A program made the translations under genes and the position numbers. From assembly GCA_964445375.1 (NCBI GenBank), contig CAYUKO010000005.1, positions 1-52,439 on the forward strand: 52,439 nucleotides of DNA, in the 5' to 3' direction. Below are positions 7,554 to 15,938 of the stretch, piece by piece. How positions within the stretch are numbered: the stretch's first letter is position 1; each line of letters opens with the position of its first letter. A model generated the notes under the pieces. The model did not search any database, was not told the origin of the DNA, and worked only from the letters and a program-made list of their open reading frames with translations. Source of the DNA: COE1 sp964445375. Lineage in GTDB: Bacteria > Bacillota > Clostridia > Lachnospirales > Lachnospiraceae.

Positions 7554-7763
7554 AATATGTTCTCCCTTCTTATGAATCACTAAGAATTTTTTCTAGTATG
7601 TATTATCATTTATATTCTGTTGCCTCCAACTTATTCATGTTTTGACTCATTTTTCCAAAGAACCGTTCGTGCTTTTACTCGCTTTTCGTTATCTTTCCAA
7701 CTTTTCCCTTATTTTTTCTCCAAATTTCTACATTTTTGCCCACTTCCATTTTCCGGGGTGACA

Positions 7764-7792
7764 TTGCAAAAAGAAAAAGCGGGTGGTATACT
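7764..7792 (+). promoter_or_regulatory. typA promoter
   Basis: TTGCAA, 17-bp spacer, TATACT, 44 bp before the typA start codon. This is close to the sigma-A consensus. Confidence 0.75.
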
Positions 7793-7836
7793 ATTAAAGT
7801 TTGAAAAGTTATTGTATCGCATATTTGGAGGTTCGT

Positions 7837-9666
7837 ATGAAACAAAAAAGAGAAGACGTCAGAAACGTAGCCATTATTGCCCATGTTGACCATGGTAAGA
7901 CAACTCTCGTTGATGAGCTGCTTAAGCAAAGTGGTGTATTCCGTGAGAACCAGGAAGTTGCAGAACGTGTCATGGACTCAAATGACATCGAGCGTGAACG
8001 TGGAATCACAATTCTTGCTAAGAATACTGCAGTTATGTACAAAGGAACCAAGATTAATATCATAGATACCCCTGGCCATGCTGATTTCGGTGGCGAGGTT
8101 GAACGAGTACTGAAAATGGTTAACGGTGTTATCCTCGTTGTAGATGCATTTGAGGGTGCCATGCCACAGACTAAGTTCGTTTTAAAGAAAGCTTTGGAAT
8201 TAAAGCTTCCTGTTATCGTTTGTATTAATAAGATTGACCGTCCGGAAGCAAGAGCCAATGAAGTGGTAGACGAAGTTCTTGAGCTGTTCCTTGAGCTTGA
8301 TGCTGATGATTCACAGCTTGACTGTCCATTCGTATTTGCTTCTGCCAAGGCTGGTATTGCTTCTCTTGATGAAGGTGAAATGGGAAGCGACATGGTTCCA
8401 TTATTTGAAACCATTCTTGAATATATTCCTGCTCCTGAAGGAGATCCGGAAGCAGGTACTCAGGTACTCATCAGTACCATTGATTATAATGAATATGTTG
8501 GCCGTATCGGTGTTGGTAAGGTTGATAACGGTACGATTAAGGTTAACCAGGATGTTATCCTTTGTAATCACCATGAACCGGACAAGCAGAAAAAGGTTAA
8601 AGTCAGCAAATTATATGAATATGACGGTTTAAATAAGGTAGAAGTAAAGGAAGCAGGCATTGGTGCGATTGTTGCTATCTCCGGTATCGCAGACATTCAT
8701 ATCGGTGATACACTCTGCTCCGTAGATAACGTTGACCCGATTCCTTTCCAGAAGATCAGCGAGCCTACCATTGCTATGCACTTCATAGTAAATGACTCAC
8801 CTCTTGCAGGACAGGAAGGAAAGTTCGTAACCAGCCGTCATCTCCGCGACAGATTGTTCCGTGAGTTAAATACTGACGTATCTCTTCGTGTAGAAGAAAC
8901 CGAAAGTGCAGATTCCTTTAAGGTATCAGGACGTGGTGAGCTTCACTTATCCGTATTAATCGAGAACATGAGACGTGAAGGCTTTGAATTCGCAGTAAGT
9001 AAAGCAGAAGTTTTATATAAGGAAGATGAAAATGGCAAGAAGCTTGAGCCTATGGAAATCGCCTATATTGACGTTCCGGAAGAATTCTCCGGTGCCGTTA
9101 TCGAAAAGTTAAGCCAGAGAAAGGGCGAACTTCAGAACATGGGCAAGGCAAGCGGCGGATATGCAAGACTTGAGTTCTCTATCCCTTCCAGAGGCCTGAT
9201 TGGATATCGTGGTGAATTCATGACTGACACCAAGGGAAATGGTATCATCAACACAAGCTTTGACGGCTATGGATCTTTCAAGGGTGATATTCAGTACCGT
9301 AAGCAGGGTTCTCTGATTGCATTTGAAGCAGGTGAAGCAATTACTTATGGTCTTTACAATGCACAGGAACGTGGTACTCTCTTCATCGGAGCTGGTGAAA
9401 AGGTTTACTCTGGTATGGTTATTGGACAGACTGGTAAGAGCGAAGACATCGAAATCAATGTCTGCAAGAAGAAGCAGCTTACCAATACACGTTCTTCCAG
9501 TGCTGACGAAGCATTAAGATTAACACCACCTAAGATTTTAAGTCTTGAGCAGGCTCTTGACTTCATTGATACTGACGAGCTTCTTGAAGTTACACCTACA
9601 AACTTAAGAATCCGTAAGAAGATTCTTGACCCTACTCTCAGAAAGAGAGCTGGATTTAAGAAATAA
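7837..9666 (+). CDS. typA: Translational GTPase TypA/BipA
   Basis: 609 residues, full length. This ribosome-binding GTPase of the elongation factor superfamily acts in ribosome assembly and stress adaptation, notably in the cold. GTPase motifs: IIAHVDHGKTTL (G1), RERGITILAKNTAV (G2), IDTPGHADFGGEVERV (G3), VCINKIDRPEA (G4). The EF-G-like domain follows (PTIAMHFIVNDSPLAG), and the TypA-specific C-terminal domain holds RGLIGYRGEFMTDTKG and KKQLTNTRSSSADEALRL. The start is at MKQKREDV with TTGGAGG upstream; the frame is open 12 codons further but without a start signal. It ends beside a giant palindrome, convergent to the efflux operon. Confidence 0.98.
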   Translation: MKQKREDVRNVAIIAHVDHGKTTLVDELLKQSGVFRENQEVAERVMDSNDIERERGITILAKNTAVMYKGTKINIIDTPGHADFGGEVERVLKMVNGVILVVDAFEGAMPQTKFVLKKALELKLPVIVCINKIDRPEARANEVVDEVLELFLELDADDSQLDCPFVFASAKAGIASLDEGEMGSDMVPLFETILEYIPAPEGDPEAGTQVLISTIDYNEYVGRIGVGKVDNGTIKVNQDVILCNHHEPDKQKKVKVSKLYEYDGLNKVEVKEAGIGAIVAISGIADIHIGDTLCSVDNVDPIPFQKISEPTIAMHFIVNDSPLAGQEGKFVTSRHLRDRLFRELNTDVSLRVEETESADSFKVSGRGELHLSVLIENMRREGFEFAVSKAEVLYKEDENGKKLEPMEIAYIDVPEEFSGAVIEKLSQRKGELQNMGKASGGYARLEFSIPSRGLIGYRGEFMTDTKGNGIINTSFDGYGSFKGDIQYRKQGSLIAFEAGEAITYGLYNAQERGTLFIGAGEKVYSGMVIGQTGKSEDIEINVCKKKQLTNTRSSSADEALRLTPPKILSLEQALDFIDTDELLEVTPTNLRIRKKILDPTLRKRAGFKK

Positions 9667-9677
9667 GCTAACACAAA

Positions 9678-10143
9678 AGGGGCTGTGAAAAAGCACTCTG
9701 CGCAAAAGCAGTCCCTAGCTAATAATCGAGATAGAGATCTTGGATGTTCAAGATACCTATCTCTTTTTTCATGGAAAGGGGCCTTTCACTTCATATATAA
9801 GATACTGAAACAATGCCTCGCAAACTTTTGCAACGCTCTTCGTGAACTAACTGATAACTACGACTAAAGCCACTCAGCAAAGGCTTCGCGCCTAGTCTGC
9901 GTAATCAGTGGATTTCACTCGAAGCTAAAGGCGCAAAACAGTGTTTGCGAAACATTGTTTCAGTATCTATTTTTGCATTTATTGAGGCACCTTTTTTCAT
10001 TATATAGACAGGTATCTTGAACAGATTTAGGTATCGTTCGATTATTAGCACGCCACGCCCGAAGCCACTGCTTTCGCGCAGAGTGCTTTATTCCACGTTT
10101 TTAAAAAATAAAAAGAAGTATGAAAATGTTTTTCACAACCTCT
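9678..10143. repeat. Giant imperfect palindrome (MITE-like or structured element)
   Basis: The roughly 466-bp non-coding gap between typA and the ABC ATPase is one nested inverted repeat. Matching blocks are AGGGGCTGTGAAAAA (9678-9692) with 10129-10143; AAGCACTCTGCGC and neighbours (9691-9712) with 10067-10088; GCTAATAATCGA (9718-9729) with 10038-10049; TGTTCAAGATACCT (9745-9758) with 10010-10023; GATACTGAAACAATG (9801-9815) with 9953-9967. The three innermost pairs share a symmetry centre near 9884. Inside, GACTA/TAGTC and GTGAA/TTCAC continue the stem. No convincing gene lies in it. It could be a palindromic non-autonomous mobile element that also terminates both flanking operons. Confidence 0.85.
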
Positions 10144-10164
10144 TTTTATTCTTCTTACACCATA

Positions 10165-10836
10165 TTATTCTGCAGACAACTCACCATCAATAATCTTCAC
10201 AATTTTCTTTGCTGCTTTTGCAACATTCAAGTCATGAGTAATCATAACTATCGTATTTCCCATATCATTTAACTCACGGAACAGCTTCAATACTTCCTGA
10301 CCACTAGTTGTATCAAGGGCACCAGTCGGTTCATCTGCAAGCAATATGGAAGGCTTCGACGCCAACGCTCTTGCAATGGATACACGCTGCTTTTGTCCAC
10401 CGGACAGCTCATTTGGTCTATGCCCAAGTCTATGGTCAATACCAAGTAGTCTTACGATATCCTGACACTGCTCTGCTGCCTCTTTGTGTGTCATACCACG
10501 CATAAGCAGCGGCATAATGATATTCTGCATAACATTATAGGTTGGAATCAGCTGATAATTCTGGAATATAAACCCGATTTCTTTGTTTCTTACCAGATTC
10601 AACTCACTTTCTTCCATTTCATGAATAGCACGCCCATTCAGAAAATATTCTCCCGAATCGAAAACGTCCATACAACCAATAATGTTCATCAGAGTTGTTT
10701 TACCGGAACCGGAAGGACCAAGAATAGCCACAAATTCTCCTTTTTCCACGGTAAAGTTAATATCCTTCAATACAGGCACGGTTTCTTCGCCAAGCTTATA
10801 GCCCTTATTGACATGTTTGATTTCAATCAAGCTCAT
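10165..10836 (-). CDS. ABC transporter ATPase, MacB/LolD type
   Basis: 223 residues, complete nucleotide-binding domain: Walker A ILGPSGSGKTTLMNIIG, Q-loop GFIFQNYQLIP, signature LSGGQKQRVSIARALASKP, Walker B ILLADEPTGALD and the H-loop VMITHDLNVA. It belongs to the MacB/LolD class, which pairs with four-TM FtsX-type permeases and drives mechanotransmission rather than classic transport. It is the last gene of a six-gene operon with the permease, a small membrane protein and three adaptors. The ATG start lies 52 bp after the small membrane-protein gene. Confidence 0.95.
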   Translation of the reverse strand: MSLIEIKHVNKGYKLGEETVPVLKDINFTVEKGEFVAILGPSGSGKTTLMNIIGCMDVFDSGEYFLNGRAIHEMEESELNLVRNKEIGFIFQNYQLIPTYNVMQNIIMPLLMRGMTHKEAAEQCQDIVRLLGIDHRLGHRPNELSGGQKQRVSIARALASKPSILLADEPTGALDTTSGQEVLKLFRELNDMGNTIVMITHDLNVAKAAKKIVKIIDGELSAE

Positions 10837-10887
10837 AATTTATGTACTAACCTATATCCTTTCTTAGTTTTTATTCTTATCTTCTCT

Positions 10888-11277
10888 TTACTGTGTAATC
10901 CAGATTTTGAGAATATCTCCCTCTGCCGATTCTCCTGTCTGCATTAACATCTGAATCGTATCACCACTGCTTAGTCTTGCAAATGTGGTTGTCGTTCCAA
11001 GCTTTGTTACAACCTCAGTTCCAACAGGAATCATCCATGTTTTTTCTTCCTGCTGCTGTTTTTTATCTTCCGAAACGATACTTCCTGTCATTTCGTTTCC
11101 AAGCATCTGTGTAATTCTGACATTGATTAATTCCTGATTCTCCTGCAATACGATTTCTTCCTCTTCCATTGTCTGCTGTGCATTGCTCTTTTGATACCAG
11201 AAACCGCCACCTGCTGCCACCACAAGAACCAGTAACAGAAGCCATATCCATAATTTGCTCTTTTTCTTCTTATACAT
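10888..11277 (-). CDS. Small membrane-anchored extracytoplasmic protein in efflux operon
   Basis: 129 residues. A Lys-rich N-terminus (MYKKKKSK) is followed by one membrane helix (LWIWLLLLVLVVAAGGGFWY). About 95 residues face the outside, with an acidic/Gln-rich stretch and then a small beta-rich domain (WMIPVGTEVVTKLG, ARLSSGDTIQMLMQ). I do not recognise a named family. Its place between permease and ATPase genes, 14 bp after the permease, points to an accessory subunit of the same complex, perhaps a short barrel-like adaptor piece. Start set by GAAAGGGA. Confidence 0.8.
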   Translation of the reverse strand: MYKKKKSKLWIWLLLLVLVVAAGGGFWYQKSNAQQTMEEEEIVLQENQELINVRITQMLGNEMTGSIVSEDKKQQQEEKTWMIPVGTEVVTKLGTTTTFARLSSGDTIQMLMQTGESAEGDILKIWITQ

Positions 11278-11291
11278 AGTAATTCCCTTTC

Positions 11292-12656
11292 TTATTCCTG
11301 ATTCAACGCTACAACTGGAATCAAGGTTGACGCTTTATACGCCGGATAGAAACCGAAAACAGTACCTGTTAACACACCAAATACCATAGAAAGCACGGCA
11401 CCCTGCACGGAAAGTTCTACTCGAACCTGGAAGCTTTCGATAACTGGCGTAATTCCAAGAGAAATCAGAACACCTAAAATGGCACCAAGCATACTGGTAA
11501 AGCAGGCTTCTAACAGGAATTCCAGCAAAATATCCTTTTTAGAACATCCAAGAGCCTTTAAGATACCGATTTCATTCGTTCGTTCTTTTACGGATACAAA
11601 TAATACATTCATAATACCAATACCTCCAACGATAAATACGATTACCGCCATAGCAACAAGCAACAGCTGTAAGGTTTCATTGGATTTGGAAGCCGCTTCC
11701 ATCTTGGAACCTGCATCCGATATGGTAAATTCTGCATTCGCATAGCTGTCCGCAAGTACGGTTTCAATATTGGTAATAATCTGATCTACCAGATCAACAT
11801 CATCCGCAATGACCGTAATCGTTGGGCTTACATCCTCACCCGTAATGTATTTGATTCCTGTATTATAAGGAATGAATACCGTTGTATCCGAGCTGATTCC
11901 TGATGCCACAGAACCCATTTCTTCCAACACTCCGTTAACAACATAAGGTCTGCTGTCTATGTAGATTACCTCTTCATAAGCATCATAGATACTTCCAAAT
12001 ATCTCTTTTGCTGTAGAATATCCAAGGACACAATACTTTTCCTTATTCTCATCATTCTCATCGGTTAAAAATTCACCAATTGCCATGGACATATTACTGA
12101 TGCTCATGTAATTACTCTTTACACCTGCAATGGAATAGGCACTTGCTTCGTCAAGCTCGCCTCCTTCGATGTCAGAATTCGTCGTATAAGATATGGTCGC
12201 ATCCGATATATTTGGTACAAATACCGTCAAATCCTCCATGTCATCCTCAGAAAGTACTATCTTTTCCATATTCATACGGTCATTGCCGCCAAATCCAAAC
12301 ATTCCACTGCCAAAATCCGGCCTTCCACCACCAAAGAATTCACCACCGGAAGGCATTCCACCACCAGATGGCATCCCCCCCCCTGAAGGCATTCCACCGC
12401 CAGAAGGCATTCCGCCTTCTCCGCCTTGCATACCTCTTCCAAATTCCGTTGCATTTGATTCATAGGAAATGTCAATCGCTCCGGCATTCAGATTCTTAAA
12501 CTGCTCTGCAACCTCCATCTTACCGCCGGTTCCAATGGCAAGTACCATCATGATTGTTGCAGAACCTACGATAATACCTACTGAGTTCAATATTACCTTG
12601 AATTTATTCTGAGCCAGATTAATAAAGACAAGTCTTAACAATTCTGTCATTCTCAT
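11292..12656 (-). CDS. MacB-like ABC transporter permease with Gly/Met-rich insert
   Basis: 454 residues. One N-terminal membrane helix (IVGSATIMMVLAIGTGG) is followed by a MacB periplasmic core domain of about 270 residues and a C-terminal FtsX domain with three helices (IVFIVGGIGIMNVLFV, then the ERTNEIGILKALGCSKKDIL loop). Within the extracytoplasmic domain, about residues 70-115, sits a low-complexity insert of repeated GGMPSG units, then FGGG/GFGG runs. The family works with an ATPase and HlyD-like adaptors to export peptides, antibiotics or lipids. The start overlaps the adaptor stop (ATGA). The insert is encoded over a run of nine Gs, a possible slippage site. Confidence 0.93.
   Translation of the reverse strand: MRMTELLRLVFINLAQNKFKVILNSVGIIVGSATIMMVLAIGTGGKMEVAEQFKNLNAGAIDISYESNATEFGRGMQGGEGGMPSGGGMPSGGGMPSGGGMPSGGEFFGGGRPDFGSGMFGFGGNDRMNMEKIVLSEDDMEDLTVFVPNISDATISYTTNSDIEGGELDEASAYSIAGVKSNYMSISNMSMAIGEFLTDENDENKEKYCVLGYSTAKEIFGSIYDAYEEVIYIDSRPYVVNGVLEEMGSVASGISSDTTVFIPYNTGIKYITGEDVSPTITVIADDVDLVDQIITNIETVLADSYANAEFTISDAGSKMEAASKSNETLQLLLVAMAVIVFIVGGIGIMNVLFVSVKERTNEIGILKALGCSKKDILLEFLLEACFTSMLGAILGVLISLGITPVIESFQVRVELSVQGAVLSMVFGVLTGTVFGFYPAYKASTLIPVVALNQE
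12375..12383 (-). repeat. G9 homopolymer within the permease coding sequence
   Basis: Nine consecutive Cs on the plus strand (Gs in the coding strand) lie inside the GGMPSG repeat region. Neighbouring repeat units code the same residues without a long G run. Gain or loss of one base would frameshift the permease. Confidence 0.9.
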
Positions 12657-14344
12657 GATTCACTCACCTTACTTTCGATTAGAACGGTATCGCCCTCGGA
12701 AAGTCCTTCCACTATTTCAACATTTACTCCATCAGAGAAGCCTGTTACCACATCCTTCTCCTGTATATTTCCTGCTTCATCACGAACCTTGACATAAGAT
12801 CTTGTACCGTCTCTAAAGATTGCTCGGTTCGATACATAAAGAACTTCCTGTGTTTCCTTCGTTACAAAAGTCACTTCGCCGGTCATTCCTTCGTACAGAC
12901 CTGATGTATCGCCCTGCAAGGTAACCGTCAGTGTATAATAAATCTCACCGGAACTACTGTCATATTCCGCATCAGAAACCTCACTGATCACACCTGTATA
13001 AGTATCATCCGGGTATGCCGTAAAGGAAATATTAACCTTTCCTTCCATATCAAGTGACTGGTAATCATCCTCACTAATGCTTACATCCATCGTTACCTCA
13101 TCCTGATTATACAGGGTAACAAGAGAAGTTCCACTTGTCATGCTGTCACCTTCTGATAACATGACCTCTGTAATCACACCGGAATATTCGGAAATGACAT
13201 CCGTACCACTAATATATTCGTCAAAGCTTTCCAGCTTTTCTACTGCATTGGTATAATCTCTGTATACCTGACTGCTCTCATTATCAAGTCCCTCTGTCTG
13301 AATGCTATACCATTCGCTTGCAACCGATGCATAATACTGATCCGTTTCCAGAGTCTGCTGTGCTTCCAGCTTTCCTGACTCCAGTTTTCTACATGCCTCG
13401 TTCCAGCTTCTTGTTGCTTTTGCAATTTCCGCAACAAGATTCTTATTTTCTTCCTGAAGCTGTTCGATTTCATCCTCCAGATCCTCTACAATCGTCTCAG
13501 CCATTTTTCTGGTATTTTTATAAATGGTATAATAATATGGATCATTGAAACGATTCTCATAGTTCTCTGATACAGCCGCCTCTGCTTCCTTCAACTCACT
13601 TTGAGCCTCCACAAGTTCTGTCTGAAGCTCCATAAGTTCTTCGAGATTCTCATTATACTGGTTCTGTTTTTCCAACAATTCTTTTTCTGCATCTGTGACC
13701 GCTTTATTCAGCTCTGCCATACTCTGCTCATAAACAATACTTGCTAGTTTACCATTTACCGTATATGTATCATATCCCTGCTTTGCCTGGGCTCTATCCT
13801 CCTGCTGTTCCACCTGAAGGGCTTCATATTCTTCCAAAGTATCTGCTACATCCGCCTCAAGCTGTGAACGAATCTCATTTACACTGCTTTCTGTCAAGGT
13901 ATACAGCACATTCCCTTCTGCAATTTCCTGACCTACGGTAATATGTACCTTCTCAACTTCCATTTCCTGCGCCTGAGAAGCAAAGGAATTGCTGCCGAAA
14001 GAAAATGACATCATTCCTCCATTTCCCATCTGCATATTCATTCCCATATCACTGGAACTAGACTGAGAACTACTTGAATCACTATCTACCAACGCACTGA
14101 TGTCAAGATCAAAGGTCTGCTCAGTTGTTCCAATACTTACCTCAGAATCCTCTGTAACACCTACTGTTAAATCACCATATTCTACCTTTGTTTCACGATA
14201 GACAACCGTTTCTTCCTTTCCTGTATCGCGTGATACAAATACCATACTTGCAATGATAACACATACAACTGCTGCACCACACGCAACTCCTACAACCTTC
14301 TTGCTGATTCGAAAGGACTTGATCATATTCTTATCTCGTTTCAT
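12653..14344 (-). CDS. HlyD/MacA-like periplasmic adaptor 3
   Basis: 563 residues. Membrane anchor near the N-terminus (VVGVACGAAVVCVIIASMVF), a half-lipoyl motif region before and after a long alpha-helical hairpin of about 190 residues with heptad Glu/Leu/Gln repeats (TDAEKELLEKQNQYNENLEE and similar), then beta-barrel (SISEDDYQSLDMEGKVNISF) and membrane-proximal domains. About residues 90-125 are Ser- and Met-rich (MGMNMQMGNGGMMSFSFGSN), unusual for MacA proteins. The start is at MKRDKNMIKS with GGAGAAG, overlapping the end of the preceding adaptor gene. In Gram-positives such adaptors probably span the thick wall. Confidence 0.9.
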   Translation of the reverse strand: MKRDKNMIKSFRISKKVVGVACGAAVVCVIIASMVFVSRDTGKEETVVYRETKVEYGDLTVGVTEDSEVSIGTTEQTFDLDISALVDSDSSSSQSSSSDMGMNMQMGNGGMMSFSFGSNSFASQAQEMEVEKVHITVGQEIAEGNVLYTLTESSVNEIRSQLEADVADTLEEYEALQVEQQEDRAQAKQGYDTYTVNGKLASIVYEQSMAELNKAVTDAEKELLEKQNQYNENLEELMELQTELVEAQSELKEAEAAVSENYENRFNDPYYYTIYKNTRKMAETIVEDLEDEIEQLQEENKNLVAEIAKATRSWNEACRKLESGKLEAQQTLETDQYYASVASEWYSIQTEGLDNESSQVYRDYTNAVEKLESFDEYISGTDVISEYSGVITEVMLSEGDSMTSGTSLVTLYNQDEVTMDVSISEDDYQSLDMEGKVNISFTAYPDDTYTGVISEVSDAEYDSSSGEIYYTLTVTLQGDTSGLYEGMTGEVTFVTKETQEVLYVSNRAIFRDGTRSYVKVRDEAGNIQEKDVVTGFSDGVNVEIVEGLSEGDTVLIESKVSES

Positions 14345-15938
14345 CGTTCTTCTCCTCGCTTGCAGCCACACTTGCTATATAATAAATGTCTCCCTCCTGC
14401 AGTCCGCTAAGAATTTCTACATTCGCACCATCCGTAAATCCTGTGGTTACCGCAGTCAGTACATACTCTTCGCCCAATTTGGTATAGACGTATTTCTTGC
14501 CATTTTCTTCTACAATCGCCTTTCTTGGTACATAGATTACATCCTGCATTTCTTCTATGATAAAGGTAACATCTGCTGTCATTCCTCCATAAATCTTAGA
14601 GGTATCTCCTTGAATCAAAATCGTAACCGGATAGCTGACGGTTGCAGAATTCCTACTTGTGGCAGTTGTCGTAATAGATTCGATAACTCCTTCATAGGTT
14701 GTATCTTCATAAGCAGAAAAGCTGATAGACACCTGATCCCCAACTTTCATGGTAGTAACATCTTCCTGTGCTACATCCACTTCAATGGTCATGGCATCAC
14801 TAACTGCATAAGAAATCAAAGTTCCTGCTGAAATAAGAGAGTCTCCCTCTTCATATCCAACCGTTGTAATCAATCCGGTTCCATTTGCATACACCGTTCC
14901 ATCACCAACAAAAGCTTCAAAGCTTTCTAATCTATCCGTACACTCTTCCAGCTCTTCCTGCGCCTTACTCAAAGCACTTTCATAGCTGCTTAAGCTGCTG
15001 CTTTGCTTCGTTTCCGCAATGGTTCCTGCAAGATTTGCAGATTCAAGCTCCTGTGCTGCTGCAAGAATATCCTTTTCCATAAGAATCTGCGTATATGCCA
15101 TTTCCTCCTGAATCTCATAGATCTGTTCCATTTTCTCTTCAATCTGTTCGTTGGAATCATCTGCTTTCGCTAAAAACTCTTCATAGCTCTTCTCTGCACT
15201 TTGCAAAGTCTGAGCCGCCTCGACTCTATTTGTTACATAATCTTCACTGGCATCTTCAACACCCTTAATCGCCTTTTCATAGGCTTCCTTAATGGAATCC
15301 TTCTGTTCCAGATAATCCTCATCTGGCAAATCACACTGAAGCTGGTAAATATCAACAAGAAGCTGCTCGATTTCCAACGTTTTCGCTGCCATTTCATTAG
15401 AAAGTCTTGCTATTTTATTGGTATATGTCGCATCGGCCAATTCCTGATTCAGCATGGACTCATCATAATCCAGACTTGCTTCCAGAACTCCCAGATTATA
15501 AGATGTCTGTGCCTCTGATACTGCAATCTGTGCCTCGGTTTTTGCATATTTCAGATTCTTTCTTACGTCCTCAACACTATCTTCTGTAAAGCGATAGATT
15601 GCTTCCCCTTCTTCAATACGCTGTCCAACCGCAACATATACTTCTTCAATTTTTAAATACTTTTCTTCTTCCTCATCCTCGTCATCATCATCGTCTTCGT
15701 CTGTTCCCAAATCAAGTTCATACTCCTGTGAAACAATTCCGAAGCTAACAGAACCATTCTCCGTTACTTCATTTCTAAGACTTCCCTTTTGAACGGTATT
15801 TTCTTCATATACCATAACAATCTGGTCTTCCTTCTTCTTTTCCATAACAGAAATAACAGCTGCCCCTACAATAATCAGAAGACCGAGCATGACAAGAACT
15901 AATTTTCCTATTTTTTTCCAACTGCGCTTCTTATTCAT
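14331..15938 (-). CDS. HlyD/MacA-like periplasmic adaptor 2
   Basis: 535 residues with the same plan as its neighbours: anchor (IGKLVLVMLGLLIIVGAAVI), lipoyl halves, a long coiled coil (DESMLNQELADATYTNKIAR through AQEELEECTDRLESFEAFVG), barrel (VDVAQEDVTTMKVGDQVSIS) and terminal domain (VIYVPRKAIVEENGKKYVYT). An acidic run of about 15 Asp/Glu near residue 65 is distinctive. The start at MNKKRSWKK is preceded by AAGGGAGC and overlaps the end of adaptor 1. A much longer upstream frame is only the shadow of adaptor 1's repeats. It is paralogous to adaptors 1 and 3. Confidence 0.9.
   Translation of the reverse strand: MNKKRSWKKIGKLVLVMLGLLIIVGAAVISVMEKKKEDQIVMVYEENTVQKGSLRNEVTENGSVSFGIVSQEYELDLGTDEDDDDDEDEEEEKYLKIEEVYVAVGQRIEEGEAIYRFTEDSVEDVRKNLKYAKTEAQIAVSEAQTSYNLGVLEASLDYDESMLNQELADATYTNKIARLSNEMAAKTLEIEQLLVDIYQLQCDLPDEDYLEQKDSIKEAYEKAIKGVEDASEDYVTNRVEAAQTLQSAEKSYEEFLAKADDSNEQIEEKMEQIYEIQEEMAYTQILMEKDILAAAQELESANLAGTIAETKQSSSLSSYESALSKAQEELEECTDRLESFEAFVGDGTVYANGTGLITTVGYEEGDSLISAGTLISYAVSDAMTIEVDVAQEDVTTMKVGDQVSISFSAYEDTTYEGVIESITTTATSRNSATVSYPVTILIQGDTSKIYGGMTADVTFIIEEMQDVIYVPRKAIVEENGKKYVYTKLGEEYVLTAVTTGFTDGANVEILSGLQEGDIYYIASVAASEEKNDETR

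Noticed and set aside
12143..12499. Repeat-rich plus-strand frames opposite the permease insert.
   Set aside because: These are complements of the GGMPSG repeat without start signals.
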